Source of the DNA: Ilex aquifolium
Lineage: Eukaryota; Streptophyta; Magnoliopsida; Aquifoliales; Aquifoliaceae
Length of the DNA: 64,000 bases
Assembly: GCA_951799425.1 (NCBI GenBank)
Contig: OX637398.1
Coordinates: 21,214,270 to 21,278,269, forward strand
Direction: 5' to 3'
Shown here: positions 24,734-35,103 of the stretch, in pieces
How the letters are laid out: each line of letters opens with the position of its first letter
Numbering within the stretch: the stretch's first letter is position 1
Made by a program: the position numbers and the translations under genes
The notes under the pieces: generated by a model
Told to the model about the DNA's origin: nothing
Database searches by the model: none
What the model saw: only the letters and a program-made list of their open reading frames with translations

Positions 24734-27700
24734 ATGACTGACACCAATCGCCTCTTTCAAAATTTGCCTGCTGAATCTTCTGGGTCTGTAAATCAACTTG
24801 AACCACCTTCACCCAAATCAGAAGCCGATTCTTGTAACTTCAATATGGCAAATATTGATAGGCAGTGTGAAGATCATGTGAGAGAGGGGGAAGTACCCAA
24901 CATTCGAACATTGCGAGATTACTTACATCCCACAAGGAATAGTGTCCCCTCTTGTTTTATTTTTCCTGAAAATGCTCCCCTCTTTACTGTAAAGCCGGGG
25001 ACAATGCAGTTATTGCCCGTGTTTCATGGATTGGATGCAGAAAATCCGTATCTGCATATCAAAGACTTCGAAGAAGTGTGTGGAACATTTCAAGACAATT
25101 CTGAATTGACAAAAATGAAATTGTTTTCTTTCTCTTTGAGGGATAAAGCCAAACAATGGTTACATTCTTTAAAATCTCTTTCAATCCCTAATTGGCAGGC
25201 TCTACAGAATGAATTTTTCAGAAAATTCTTTCCTCTGCACCGCACTAATACACTCAAAAGACAAATCATGAATTTTTCGGTCAAAGAAGGGGAAACTTTT
25301 TATCAAAGCTGGGAGAGATTCAAAGATCTTCTCCAATCTTGTCCACACCATGCTTTTGAAAATTGGACTTTGGCAGGTTTTTTCTATGATTCCTTGCCCA
25401 CTAGGTTACGACAGTTTGTCGCAATGATGGCTCAATGAGAGTTCATGGGAAAAAGTCCGGAGGAGGCATTCAATTTTTTTGATACCATATCTGACAGTTC
25501 TCAAATGTGGGACTCAGCATCTCCTACCACTGTAGAAGCCAAACCACCTACTTTCCAAGGGGGTAAGTATGTCTTGAGAGAAGATGATGATCTTAGAGCA
25601 AAAATGTCCACTTTGTCTCGAAAGCTTAAAGCTTTAGAGATGAAAAAGGTCCATCAAGTTGATGTTGTCCCTCCCACAGAACAAGTGTGTGGGATTTGTG
25701 CGCTAACAGGGCATCCTACTGGGGAATGCCCGACCATTCCGGCATTCAAAGAAGTTTTGTTGGAACAAACAAATGCCATTTCCAATTTCAACAAGCCTTA
25801 CTCCAACCCATACTCTGAAACATACAATCCAGGGTGGCGGAACCACCCAAATTTCAGTTGGAGAAACACACAACCAACCCCCATGAATCAGCAACAAGGT
25901 CCACAACAACCACCTCAAGGACCTCCACAATATCCTTATCAACAAGGGCCACCACATCCACCTCAAGTACCTCCACAATATCCTCCATATCAACCACCAC
26001 ACAAAAGGAGCCTTGAAGATACATTGAATCAATTCATGCAAACCCAAATGAGCTATAACAATAGTTCTACTCAGGCTTTTATTGATTTCAAGGCCCAGAC
26101 CACACAATCTTTTGAGGATCTCAAAGGCCACATTCAAAAGCTGACCCAGTCCATGAGCACACATGAGAAGGGAAAATTTCCTGCCCAACCAAAGCCTCCA
26201 CAAGGCCAATTTCAGGTGGGAAATCCATCAACTATGGAAACTCCACAAGACCAAGCCAAAACTGTCACCACATTGAGAAGTGGCAAAAAGATTGACAAGT
26301 CCATCAGAAACATGCTAATTCCAGACCCAAAACCAGACTCAATTCCAGCCAACCCATTAAGTGAGCCAGAACTTGCAACAAAAAATGACTGTGATCCCAT
26401 GATTGAACAAGAACCAGAGCCATCAAGGGAAGAAGAACCCTCGTGTTCTATTCCTGCTCCTTTCCCTCATAGACTCAAGAGCATACAGAAAGCAAACAAT
26501 CAGTCTGAAATTTACGAGCTTTTCAAGCAAGTAAAAATCAACATCCCACTTCTGGATGCAATCCAACAGGTTCCAGCTTATGCCAAGTTTCTAAAAGACT
26601 TGTGCACAGTCAAAAGAAGCCAAAATGTTCAAAAAAGAGCCTTTCTCACAGAGCAAGCCAGTGCCCTACTTCAACACAAAATCCCTTCAAAGTGCGAAGA
26701 TCCAGGGTGCCCCACTGTGTCATGTGTCATTGGAAATTTCAAAATTGAGCAAGCATTGTTAGACCTTGGAGCTAGTGTCAACTTGCTTCCTTTCTCTGTC
26801 TACCAGCAGTTGGGTTTAGGTGAACTGAAACCCACTTGCACCACACTCCAATTGGCCGATAGATCTGTAAAAATTGCTAGGGGTATTGTTGAAGATGTAC
26901 TTGTCCAAGTGGATAATTTTGTCTTCCCTGTAGACTTCATTGTTCTAGATACTCATCCAGAAGTTCATTCAGAAACTCCAATTCCTGTCATTCTTGGTCG
27001 ACCTTTTCTAGCAACCTCCAATGCACTAATCAATTGCAGGAATGGTATTATGAAATTGACTTTTGGGGATATGACTCTCGAAATGAACGTCTTTGACATT
27101 GCAAAACACCCAAGAGAGTACGAGGAGGTAGGAGAAATAAATTTCATTGAGTCATTGATACAAGCACATCTGAATGACTCATTCTGTGAGGATCTTAGTG
27201 AATCAACTTTGTCAAAATCTGACTCATCTGACTCTCTGGAACAAAACTCCATTGAGTGCCCTACCTTCAATGTGGGGACATGGACTCCTAAATTTGAAGA
27301 AATTTCATCAAGTGGTACAAAACCACTATCTTCAAGTGACAGGCCACCAAAGCCTGAACTGAAACCGCTCCCATCTGATCTCAAGTATGCATTTTTAGGT
27401 GAGGATAAATCTTACCCAGTGGTAATTTCTTCAAAAATCACAGACTTGCAAGAAGCTCAATTAATTGAAGTTCTTAAAAGTCACAAAAGCACCATTGGGT
27501 GGACCATCGCTGATTTGAAAGGTATAAGCCCGTTAATTTGTAATCATGCCATATACCTTGAAGATGACTCAAAACCCTCTCGTCAAATGCAGCGACGATT
27601 GAATCCTCACATGAAAGAGGTTGTGAGACTGGAAGTGCTCAAACTCCTGGATGCAGGGATAATTTTTCCTATCTCCGATAGCAAATGGGTTAGTCCAACC

Positions 27701-30334
27701 CAAGTTGTACCAAAGAAATCTGGAGTCACAGTAGTCAAAAATGATGCAAATGAACTCGTGCCAACACGAGTCGTCACAGGATGACGAATGTGCATTGACT
27801 ATCGAAAACTCAATCTGGTGACTAGAAAAGACCATTTTCCTCTTCCCTTCCTTGACCAAGTCCTCGAGAGAATAGCAGGCCATGAATTTTACTGTTTCCT
27901 GGATGGGTATTCCGGATACAATCAAATTGAGATAGCTCTGAATGACCAAGAAAAGACCACATTCACATGTCCATTTGGCACCTTTGCATTCAAAAGGATG
28001 CCATTCGGACTTTGTAACGCTCCTGCAACATTTCAAAGATGTATGCTGAGCTTGTTCAGTGACATGGTCGAAAATTTTTTGGAAATCTTCATGGATGATT
28101 TCTCGGTATATGGTGACTCATTTGATTTGTGTCTAGCTAACCTAGAAAAAGTTTTGATGAGATGCAAAGAGGCAAATCTGGTGCTTAACTGGGAGAAATG
28201 TCATTTCATGGTGAATCAAGGCATTGTCTTGGGTCACATTGTGTCGTCTGAAGGCATGAAAGTTGATAAAGCAAAAATTGATTTGATAGGAAATCTTCCT
28301 GCTCCTAGGGTTGTCAAGGATGTTCGATCATTCTTAGGTCATGCAGGATTCTACAGAAGGTTCATAAAAGACTTCAGCACCATAGCAAAATCTATGTGTC
28401 ATCTTTTGAGTCAGGACGTCATTTTCGACTGGAATGAAGCGTGCCAAAAATCCTTTGACAAACTCAAAGGCATGTTAATTTCTGCCCCAATAATGCAACC
28501 TCCTGACTGGACTCTACCCTTTGAATTGATGTGTGATGCTAGTGACTATGCTGTAGGTGCTGTTTTGGGACAAAGAAAAGATAAGAAGCCACATGTGATT
28601 TACTATGCAAGTAAAACTTTAAATGATGCCCAAATGAATTACTCAACAACTGAAAAGGAATTACTTGCTGTAGTATTTGCATTGGAAAAATTTCGATCTT
28701 ATCTTGTTGGTTCTTCTGTTACTGTATTTACTGACCATGCAGCACTGAAATTTTTGCTTACAAAAAAAGATGCCAAACCAAGACTCTTGAGATGAATCCT
28801 TTTGCTCCAAGAATTTGACTTAGTCATTAAGGACAAAAAGGGTGTGGAAAATGTGGTGGCAGATCATCTGTCGAGATTAACTTATGAATTTCATGAGGAT
28901 GGACTGCCAATCAATGAAAAATTCCCCGATGAACAACTATTCAGGATTGATGAGACCCCATGGTACGCTGATATTGCTAATTTCCTTGCTACCGGAATAC
29001 TTCCTCCATTTTTCACTCCCATGGACAAAAAGAAGTTTCTGAGGGAGGTCCGCAATTTCTTTTGGGAAGATCCCTACGTATTCAAGTACTGTAAGGATCA
29101 GATCATAAGACGTTGCATCCCCGCTCAAGAAAGTAGACAGGTAATAACATTTTGTCATTCAGAAGCATGCGGTGGTCATTTTTCATCTCGAAAAATCGCT
29201 GCAAAAATCTTGCAGTGTGGATTTTACTGGCCCACACTTTTCCAAGATGTCCATGCTTTTTGCGTAACTTGCGATAGATGTCAAAGGTTGGGAAACATTT
29301 CAAAAAGAAACATGATGCCCTTAAACCCAATTTTGGTGATCGAAATTTTTGACTGTTGGGGTATCGATTTTATGGGACCATTTCCCCCCTCCTTTGGCTA
29401 TCAATACATTTTAGTAGCCGTAGACTATGTATCCAAATGGGTTGAAGCAATTCCATGCCGAAATAATGATCATCAAACAGTGATCAAGTTTTTAAAAGAA
29501 AATATTTTATCTCGGTTTGGAATTTCAAAATCCATTATAAGTGATGGGGGTTCTCATTTTTGCAATCGTCCCTTCTGGAATTTAATGAAAAAATACTTGA
29601 TTTTTCACAAAATTGCAACCCCTTATCATCCACAGACCAGTGGACAAGCTGAGTTAGCTAATCGGGAGATTAAATTAATTTTGGAAAAAACGGTGAACCC
29701 AGATCGCAAAGATTGGTCATTAAGACTAACTGATGCGCTCTGGGCATACCGAACTGCTTTTAAAACAATTTTGGGCATGTCTCCCTATCGATTAGTCTAT
29801 GGAAAGCCATGTCACTTGCCTGTGGAATTGGAACATAGGGCATACTGGGCTATTAAAGCAATGAATTTTGACTTAGACAAGGCTGGACTGTCACGGAAGC
29901 TTCAGATTAATGAATTGGAGGAATTGAGAAATGAAGCATATGAAAATGCTAAGATTGCAAAAACCAGGATGAAAATTTTTCATGACAAGAACATAGTGCG
30001 AAAATCTTTTGAACCTGATCAAAAGGTTCTACTTTTCAATTCGAGACTTCGCCTATTTCCTAGTAAGTTGAAATCAAGATGGACTGGACCATACATTGTT
30101 AAAAAGGTATTTGAACATGGGACAGTGGAAGTGGAGAACCCATCAAACGGTAACATTTTTACCGTCAATGGTCAGCGATTAAAACCCTTTGTGGAGAATT
30201 TTGTCCAAAATGTGGAGACCATTTTTTTTATGGATCCAGAAAGTATCTCCGGAAATCACTCCGGAGATTACGCTTGCCGACACAAAAAAGGGTCGGGTCA
30301 ATCAGACACCCGACACGATGGACTGCCTTTATAA
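24734..30334 (+). pseudogene. Athila-type gag-pol, broken
   Basis: In order this region shows gag (matrix/capsid-like, about 24.98-25.43 kb), a proline/glutamine-rich stretch after a Cys/His knuckle CGICALTGHPTGEC (near 25.69 kb), and an aspartic protease-like domain (DLGASVNLLPFS, near 26.76 kb). Reverse transcriptase follows with the Athila signature WVSPTQVVPKKSG and FMDDFSVYG (about 27.6-28.3 kb), then RNase H (MCDASDYAVGAVLG, near 28.53 kb). Integrase has its HHCC finger and DDE core (about 29.1-29.9 kb). The reading is interrupted about three times, so this copy could not make a full polyprotein. Clade assignment rests on the polymerase motifs, the primer type and the long 3' region. 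Confidence 0.93.
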
Positions 30335-30480
30335 GGCCCCCATCGTTTTTTTTTTTTTTCCTTTTTCTTTTCCCCACCGCCTTTACTCTTTTCTTTTCTT
30401 TTTCTTCTTCTTTTTCTTCTCTTTTCTTCTTCTTCTCCACTGCATCTGGTCTTCTGTACCACGATCCAACCCATAACAGT
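30328..30480 (+). promoter_or_regulatory. TATA-like site and pyrimidine-rich leader before cassette A
   Basis: TTTATAAGG at 30328-30336 sits at the very end of integrase. It is followed by about 100 bases of almost pure C/T with a few breaks, a common plant core promoter and leader layout. A similar arrangement (CTTTATTAGG near 31961, then C/T-rich DNA) precedes cassette B. Whether either is used is unknown. Confidence 0.4.
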
Positions 30481-30483
30481 ACC

Positions 30484-30630
30484 ATGTCTGCATTTTTCGA
30501 TGACCCTATCCTCCTTCTCATGATCTACATTTGTTTGTATTATTTACTTATGGTTGTTCTTCTTCGGGCCGCACTGATGATCAAGGGTTTTTGTCCCAAT
30601 GAAAACCCAGACCACCCCAAAGATGCTTAA
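30484..30630 (+). CDS. Small hydrophobic peptide, cassette A
   Basis: A 48-residue frame starts MSAFFDDP. It is followed by an uninterrupted hydrophobic segment (about residues 9-32, including IYICLYYLL) and a short hydrophilic tail with several prolines and acidic residues. This predicts one membrane segment. Cassette B has a peptide of the same size, the same DDP start motif, the same ICLY core and a similar tail, although the surrounding DNA has diverged. That argues it is a real gene rather than chance. Small single-span proteins are common in plant RNA viruses (triple gene block 3, closterovirus p6), but no specific family was recognised. The frame is open further upstream; this ATG was chosen because it aligns with cassette B. 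Confidence 0.6.
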   Translation: MSAFFDDPILLLMIYICLYYLLMVVLLRAALMIKGFCPNENPDHPKDA

Positions 30631-30743
30631 TCTCTGTTTTTTTTGGTATAGGTCATCGGCGATTGAACAGATCTCCACAGTTAACTGCGTATTCAAGCTC
30701 TACAAACCGAAAAACTCGAAACATTGGGGACAATGTTCAGTCT

Positions 30744-30756
30744 AGGTTGGGGGGTG
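30744..30756 (+). promoter_or_regulatory. Internal copy of the polypurine tract
   Basis: AGGTTGGGGGGTG here is identical over 13 bases to the tract that adjoins the 3' LTR (35091-35103). It is preceded by GGGGACAATGTTCAG, a phrase typical of the region just before the 3' LTR in Athila and Tat elements. It could be a relic of an older 3' end or a central plus-strand primer. Confidence 0.6.
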
Positions 30757-30975
30757 AGATCTACAGTTTACAGTAGTTGATCTGCAGTTTACAGTAGTTG
30801 ATCTGCGCAGGTTGAACCCGTAAAATTTTCTGTAAATTTTTTTTTTTTTTTTTTATTGTTGTATCTGTTCAGATTATGTACCTTGTATTAATGATAATAT
30901 CTGTGGATCAGTTTTGATCGTCTTTGTGACTGGAAGACTTAAAAGAACCAGATAGTGGGTTATAAAGTAGCAATC

Positions 30976-31386
30976 ATGGATGTAAATCTTTTTTGGTTTA
31001 GTCTAGGAGTCCTACGTACTTTTCCATCTGATGTACATACCATGATCATGAGAAAAGCAAGATTAGTAAGGAAGACTGAAATCAAAGAAAAACAAGCGAA
31101 ACCCCTCTGTGGCCGAAGCAGTTATTCTAAACGTCGTCGTGCTACACGACTTGGTGCCTGTAAACAGTGTGGCAGATACTTTCATGAGAAAAGATACAAC
31201 AAATGTTCTGAACCAATTTCCGGTCGCGCAACCGATCGATTAAACTGGATAGTGAATGGGCTGAGTAAGGATTACCCTGATACGCCATGCTATTCCGGTA
31301 CTGTGCTTAACCGATTTGTGAGAGAGGAAGTTGGGAGAGTTACTGGTTGTCCATTTTACACAGATACGGAGGGGGAATCGGATTGA
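30976..31386 (+). CDS. Cys-rich basic protein resembling carlavirus NABP, copy A
   Basis: A frame of about 136 residues starts MDVNLFWFSLGVLRTFPSDV. In order it has a hydrophobic N-terminus, a basic stretch, the motif CGRSSYSKRRRATRLG, a zinc-finger-like CX2CX4HX6C, then PISGRATDRLNWIVNGL and YPDTP, ending in an acidic tail. The order GRSxY, RRRA, CxxC, C, PxIS, a V/L-rich helix, G and P matches the nucleic-acid-binding proteins of carlaviruses and relatives (Pfam Viral_NABP, as remembered). Those proteins bind nucleic acid and have been linked to silencing suppression or host gene regulation. The ATG was chosen because it aligns with MD in copy B; a non-ATG extension is open upstream. Copy B is about 69% identical. 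Confidence 0.75.
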   Translation: MDVNLFWFSLGVLRTFPSDVHTMIMRKARLVRKTEIKEKQAKPLCGRSSYSKRRRATRLGACKQCGRYFHEKRYNKCSEPISGRATDRLNWIVNGLSKDYPDTPCYSGTVLNRFVREEVGRVTGCPFYTDTEGESD

Positions 31387-31499
31387 CCTCTGTGGAAAAG
31401 TGTACTGAGGTTGGGAATGAGAGCTGAAGGTCCGAGTCTGTAAATTTTATTTTATTTTATTTTATTTTATTTTTTTTATGTTCTGTACAAACTCTTTTG

Positions 31500-31960
31500 A
31501 CTAAAATGAAAACATGGATTCCTTTTAGTATGCATAATGTAGTGTAGAAAAAAAAAAAAAAAAAAAAATTTTTTTTGATTCGACGTTCGAACGTTACAAC
31601 ACGTTTGAATGTTTTTGCTAAAATCCTTCTACAATAGTGTACAATTGTTTTTATTTAATGTTATTTTTAATGCATGTCACTTTCTTTTGTTGTATAGTTT
31701 TGTTGTTCCTATTTTCAGATATCGGTGCCAGGTCAAAACTCAAGGGCAATGTGTTCTCTTACCCTACTCATTTTTATTACTATGCACCATTATTGAGCCT
31801 GCCGACACTGCCGAAAGTAAAGTTAGAAAAAAGAAAAAAAAAAAGGGGGCGGGCCTCCCACTGCCTTTCTTCTTCTTTTTTCTTTTCTTCTGCCTGCCAG
31901 CTCCTGCCGACACTTTCTTATCTTAAAAGGTGGAAAAAAAAAAAAAAATCTGAGGAATGC
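31500..31960 (+). other. Spacer between the two accessory cassettes
   Basis: No gene is supported. The spacer contains A and T homopolymers, a palindrome pair GTTCGAAC (31585) / GTTTGAAT (31603) with 18 bp spacing, and two occurrences of CTGCCGACACT (near 31800 and 31900). These echo a CTTGCCGACAC segment near 30278 before cassette A, so they mark the repeated unit border. Confidence 0.5.
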
Positions 31961-32119
31961 CTTTATTAGGCCTTCCACCTTTTTCTTTTTCTTCCACCAT
32001 CACCGGTGTTGGTTCCCCCTTTTCTCTTTCCCTTCTCTTCTTCTCTTTCTTTTTCTTCTCTTCTTCTTCGTCGTCGTTCTTTCTGTTCTCTGTAAAAACA
32101 ACTCACCCCCTGTAAATCC

Positions 32120-32251
32120 ATGACCATATACGCCGACGATCCAGTCTTTTGTTTAATAATTTGCCTTATATGTTTGTATTTGTACCTGGGTGCTCTTTGT
32201 GTTCTCACACTTAGGATGAGGAGTTTCCAGAGAAACCCAGATATTCCTTGA
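32120..32251 (+). CDS. Small hydrophobic peptide, cassette B
   Basis: A 43-residue frame starts MTIYADDP, then a hydrophobic segment (about residues 9-31, including LICLYLYLGAL), then a short basic/polar tail (RMRSFQRNPDIP). It is collinear with the 48-residue peptide of cassette A: DDP at residues 6-8, ICLY in the centre of the membrane segment, and a tail with N and P residues. It is followed by a possible splice acceptor (TTTGTTTGTAG near 32280). Function unknown. Its conservation between the copies is the main reason to call it. Confidence 0.55.
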   Translation: MTIYADDPVFCLIICLICLYLYLGALCVLTLRMRSFQRNPDIP

Positions 32252-32823
32252 GTTGAGTAATTGTTGTATTTTGTTTGTAGGTTTCGGCAGATGAACAGAT
32301 CTGTACCTTACAACCTCATTTTCATGCGTCATACACTTTCACTACTGCAACCTTATCTCCACTAGCCCACTAGTGCTAGTGTTGTAAGTATTGCTTGTTT
32401 GTAATTTCATTTATATATATATTTGAAATTTGATATCTACAGCTTGTGATTCTCATGGCTATTTTTCTTTATAAAATTCCTTGTGAATTTGCTATGCCCT
32501 CCAATGACTATGCTGTAATTGTTGTTAGAGTAAGATCTGATAATTTGCCAAATAATCCTCCTCAATCCTATGTATTTTGGGTTTATTCCTTCTTCGTTAA
32601 TTTGTTTGTTTCATCTTAAATCTTCTTCCTTCCGCTTGTATTTTGGTATACTTTCTCTAATTTCGTATTTGTAATTTTAGTTTTAGATTTGAAAAAAAAA
32701 AAAAAAAATTTGTTTATTTTTTCTGGATCGCGTTTTTTTAGTATTTGTACCTGTATTTCATGATCACATCGGATGCAGCTTCAACTGTCTTTGTGACTGG
32801 CAGACGTTAAAAAACCAGATAGA

Positions 32824-33249
32824 ATGTCTTTAGTCTTAGCAAGCATGGATCCTAAACTTTTTTGGTTTAGTCTAGGAGTTCTACGCATTTTCCCATCTGA
32901 TGTGCATGCTGTGATAATGAGAAAAGCAAGGGATGTGAGAAAAATTGAGATCCGAGAGAAACAACAACAACCATTGTGTGGCAGAAGCAATTTTGCTAAA
33001 CATCGTCGTTCCAAACGACTGGGTGCTTGTTACCATTGTGGCAGGATATTTCATATGAAAAAACATAATCAGTGTTCTGAACCAATTTCGGGTCGTGCAA
33101 CCGATCGATTAAACTGGATAGTGTATGGGCTGAGTAAGGATTATCCTGACACGCCATCTTATGCCAGTCCGGGACTTACAAGTTATGTGCGACAAGAAGT
33201 TGGAAGGGTCACTGATAATGACATAGATCCAAGCGATGACTCGGATTAG
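32824..33249 (+). CDS. Cys-rich basic protein resembling carlavirus NABP, copy B
   Basis: A 141-residue frame aligns with copy A over almost its whole length (about 69% identity). The stretch SEPISGRATDRLNWIV and the following GLSKDYPDTP are nearly invariant. The finger is CYHCGRIFH then C, again CX2CX4HX6C, and the basic motif is KHRRSKRLG. Within the most conserved stretch four of five nucleotide differences are silent, which suggests selection on the protein before this insertion. The sequence just upstream (TCTTTGTGACTGG... then ACCAGATAG) is also shared, and aligned CAG acceptor-like sites lie 40-60 bases before both starts, fitting expression from a spliced RNA as known for Athila env-like genes. 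Confidence 0.75.
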   Translation: MSLVLASMDPKLFWFSLGVLRIFPSDVHAVIMRKARDVRKIEIREKQQQPLCGRSNFAKHRRSKRLGACYHCGRIFHMKKHNQCSEPISGRATDRLNWIVYGLSKDYPDTPSYASPGLTSYVRQEVGRVTDNDIDPSDDSD

Positions 33250-33360
33250 ATTTTGACTATAAAGACAAAGCTGTGGAAAAATGTGTTTTGGAATGAAGGT
33301 TAAGGGTCTGAACTCTTTTGTAAAATAGTTTTGTACAAAGTCTTGTTGTTGAAATAAAAA

Positions 33361-33625
33361 TGTGGGCCGAGTAAGGAACGTCCCGAACTACCAACTAACA
33401 GTGTAGGTAGGGATTTGATCCTGAGACGCCATAAATTTTCAAGTTCAATTTGTGCATTTTATCTTCTTTCAATTTTCATAGATAAATGAGTATGTGGGCT
33501 GAGTAAGGAATGTCCTAAAATGCCAACCTGTAGTGTGGGTAGGGATTTTATCCTGAGACGCCATAGTTTTTCAAGTTTAATTGGTGCATCTAGTCTTCTT
33601 TCAATTTTCATAGATAAATGAGTAT
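33361..33625 (+). repeat. 132 bp tandem repeat with decayed NABP-gene pieces
   Basis: Two copies begin at 33361 and 33493 with TGTGGGCCGAGTAAGG / TGTGGGCTGAGTAAGG. That start resembles the coding DNA for NGLSKDYPD in the NABP-like genes, and a second block (ATCCTGAGACGCCAT) resembles the DNA for YPDTP. These look like extra decayed fragments of the accessory gene. Confidence 0.6.
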
Positions 33626-35090
33626 GTTTATAATTTTGAATTTTATTTCTTCTTCTTTAAAAAAAAAAAAAAAAAAAAAACTCACTTCCTTGAAAAATGG
33701 TATTTTCTCTATGCTTAAATGTCAAATGTATATTGCTATTTGTTATTCTTAAGGTACAGAATGACCAGACTCGAAAATAGAATTAGTATATAACCGACAT
33801 TCCATGAAAAAACCTAACATTACCAGTGGAGATGATAAAGAATACCATGGTAAGTTTTGAGCCTTATCATACTTTTGAGAGATAATTAACATTTATTCAA
33901 GTAAGGTCTTTCACTCTCTATTTTTGAATAATCTCATTAAATTTGCTTTGATTGACGCAACTAAGGTAATATGTTGACATATCCCTCAAGAAATTTGTTC
34001 ATACGACACATACATGTTCACATACTTGAGAAAGGATCTTAGGCCATCTTTGATTTGATATTGAGCCTTAGCCATTTGTTCTACAAAATTATTTCCCTAG
34101 TCAGCCATGTTTGAGCCTTCAATGTATGATTTCTTCTTTGATAAACCCAAATGTTTACCAAGCCACAAGAAAACATACTGGACACACCATTGCTATCTAA
34201 TTTTCTTGCACACTCTTATAAATCAATATGACATAGAAATGCAAAGAAATGGAAATGCAAAGAAATGGGGAAAACTGTGGAGACTACTTTACGATGACAA
34301 GGAAAAAAAAAAAAAAACGTTAGAATTAGGTGTGCTACACTACATAAACAGAAGATAGCTTTTGAAAACCTCTGACGTCATTTCGTTAGCCACTGACCTT
34401 TGGCCATGCTACAACCTATGAAAAGCCCTAATTGATCTCAAGTTTGTTTTTACATGTGTGTGTTGTTAATCAAAATTGGGGTATGGTAAATAGTATTTCT
34501 TTAAATTGCATCAATATTCTTTCATGAGATTATGCCAAACATGATTAGTTTGTTTCCTTAAACTTCACTCCCTTCCTAATTGTGCATGTGATTTTTCGAT
34601 TGGCCACCTTCTGATCACATGCCCCGTGAGAGACAAGTCACTATAATCGGAGTGAATTTTTGCTGAGAGCATTCTACGAGAGGTTTGTGAAATCGAAGCT
34701 ATCCATGGAAGGTAGTAAAGTGGAGTGTTTGTTATATAACAATTCTTGTTGCTAGAATGATCATTCTTACTACATAGGGAATTTCAAATACTAATATAAC
34801 AAGTGTTTATTTTTGCATATATTACGTACCAATGACAGAGAAGTGTTTTATTTTGCTAAAAAAAAAAAAAAAAAATTCGGCGTCTCAGCTATCATGGTGC
34901 TAATGCATATACACATTTTTTTCAAATGGAGTTTGTAGGTAGCTTCACTGAAAACCTTCACGAGACAAAACTCGTCCACTAGGAATCACCTAGGGGTTTA
35001 ACGGCTTATTGCATATGCTAAATGCAATCGTGTTATCTACGAAAGTGATTTTGTTATGCTGTTATTTATTACTAGGGACTAGTAATGTTT
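33626..35090 (+). other. 3' non-coding region of the Athila-like element
   Basis: About 1.5 kb without a convincing frame, containing long A runs. A GGCGTCTCAG segment near 34880 is the inverse of the GAGACGCC block in the 132 bp repeats. Long non-coding DNA before the 3' LTR is usual for Athila elements. Confidence 0.6.
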
Positions 35091-35103
35091 AGGTTGGGGG
35101 GTG
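35091..35103 (+). promoter_or_regulatory. Polypurine tract of the Athila-like element
   Basis: AGGTTGGGGGGTG directly precedes the 3' LTR, which starts TGATTAACCC at 35104. This is the expected plus-strand primer site. An identical 13-base copy exists internally at 30744-30756. Confidence 0.88.

Noticed and set aside
30189-30521. Phe/Ser-rich and Lys/Glu-rich frames on both strands
   Set aside because: They are translations of the pyrimidine-rich leader before cassette A and are low complexity. Only the small peptide starting at 30484 is supported, by comparison with cassette B.
30955-30975. Earlier start for NABP-like copy A
   Set aside because: The upstream extension begins with a non-ATG codon. 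The ATG at 30976 aligns with the MD of copy B and was preferred.
30976-33249. Direct integration of an RNA virus fragment into the chromosome
   Set aside because: Both genes lie inside matched LTRs with a perfect target duplication and are flanked by element DNA, with no other viral genes. They travelled as part of the retroelement.
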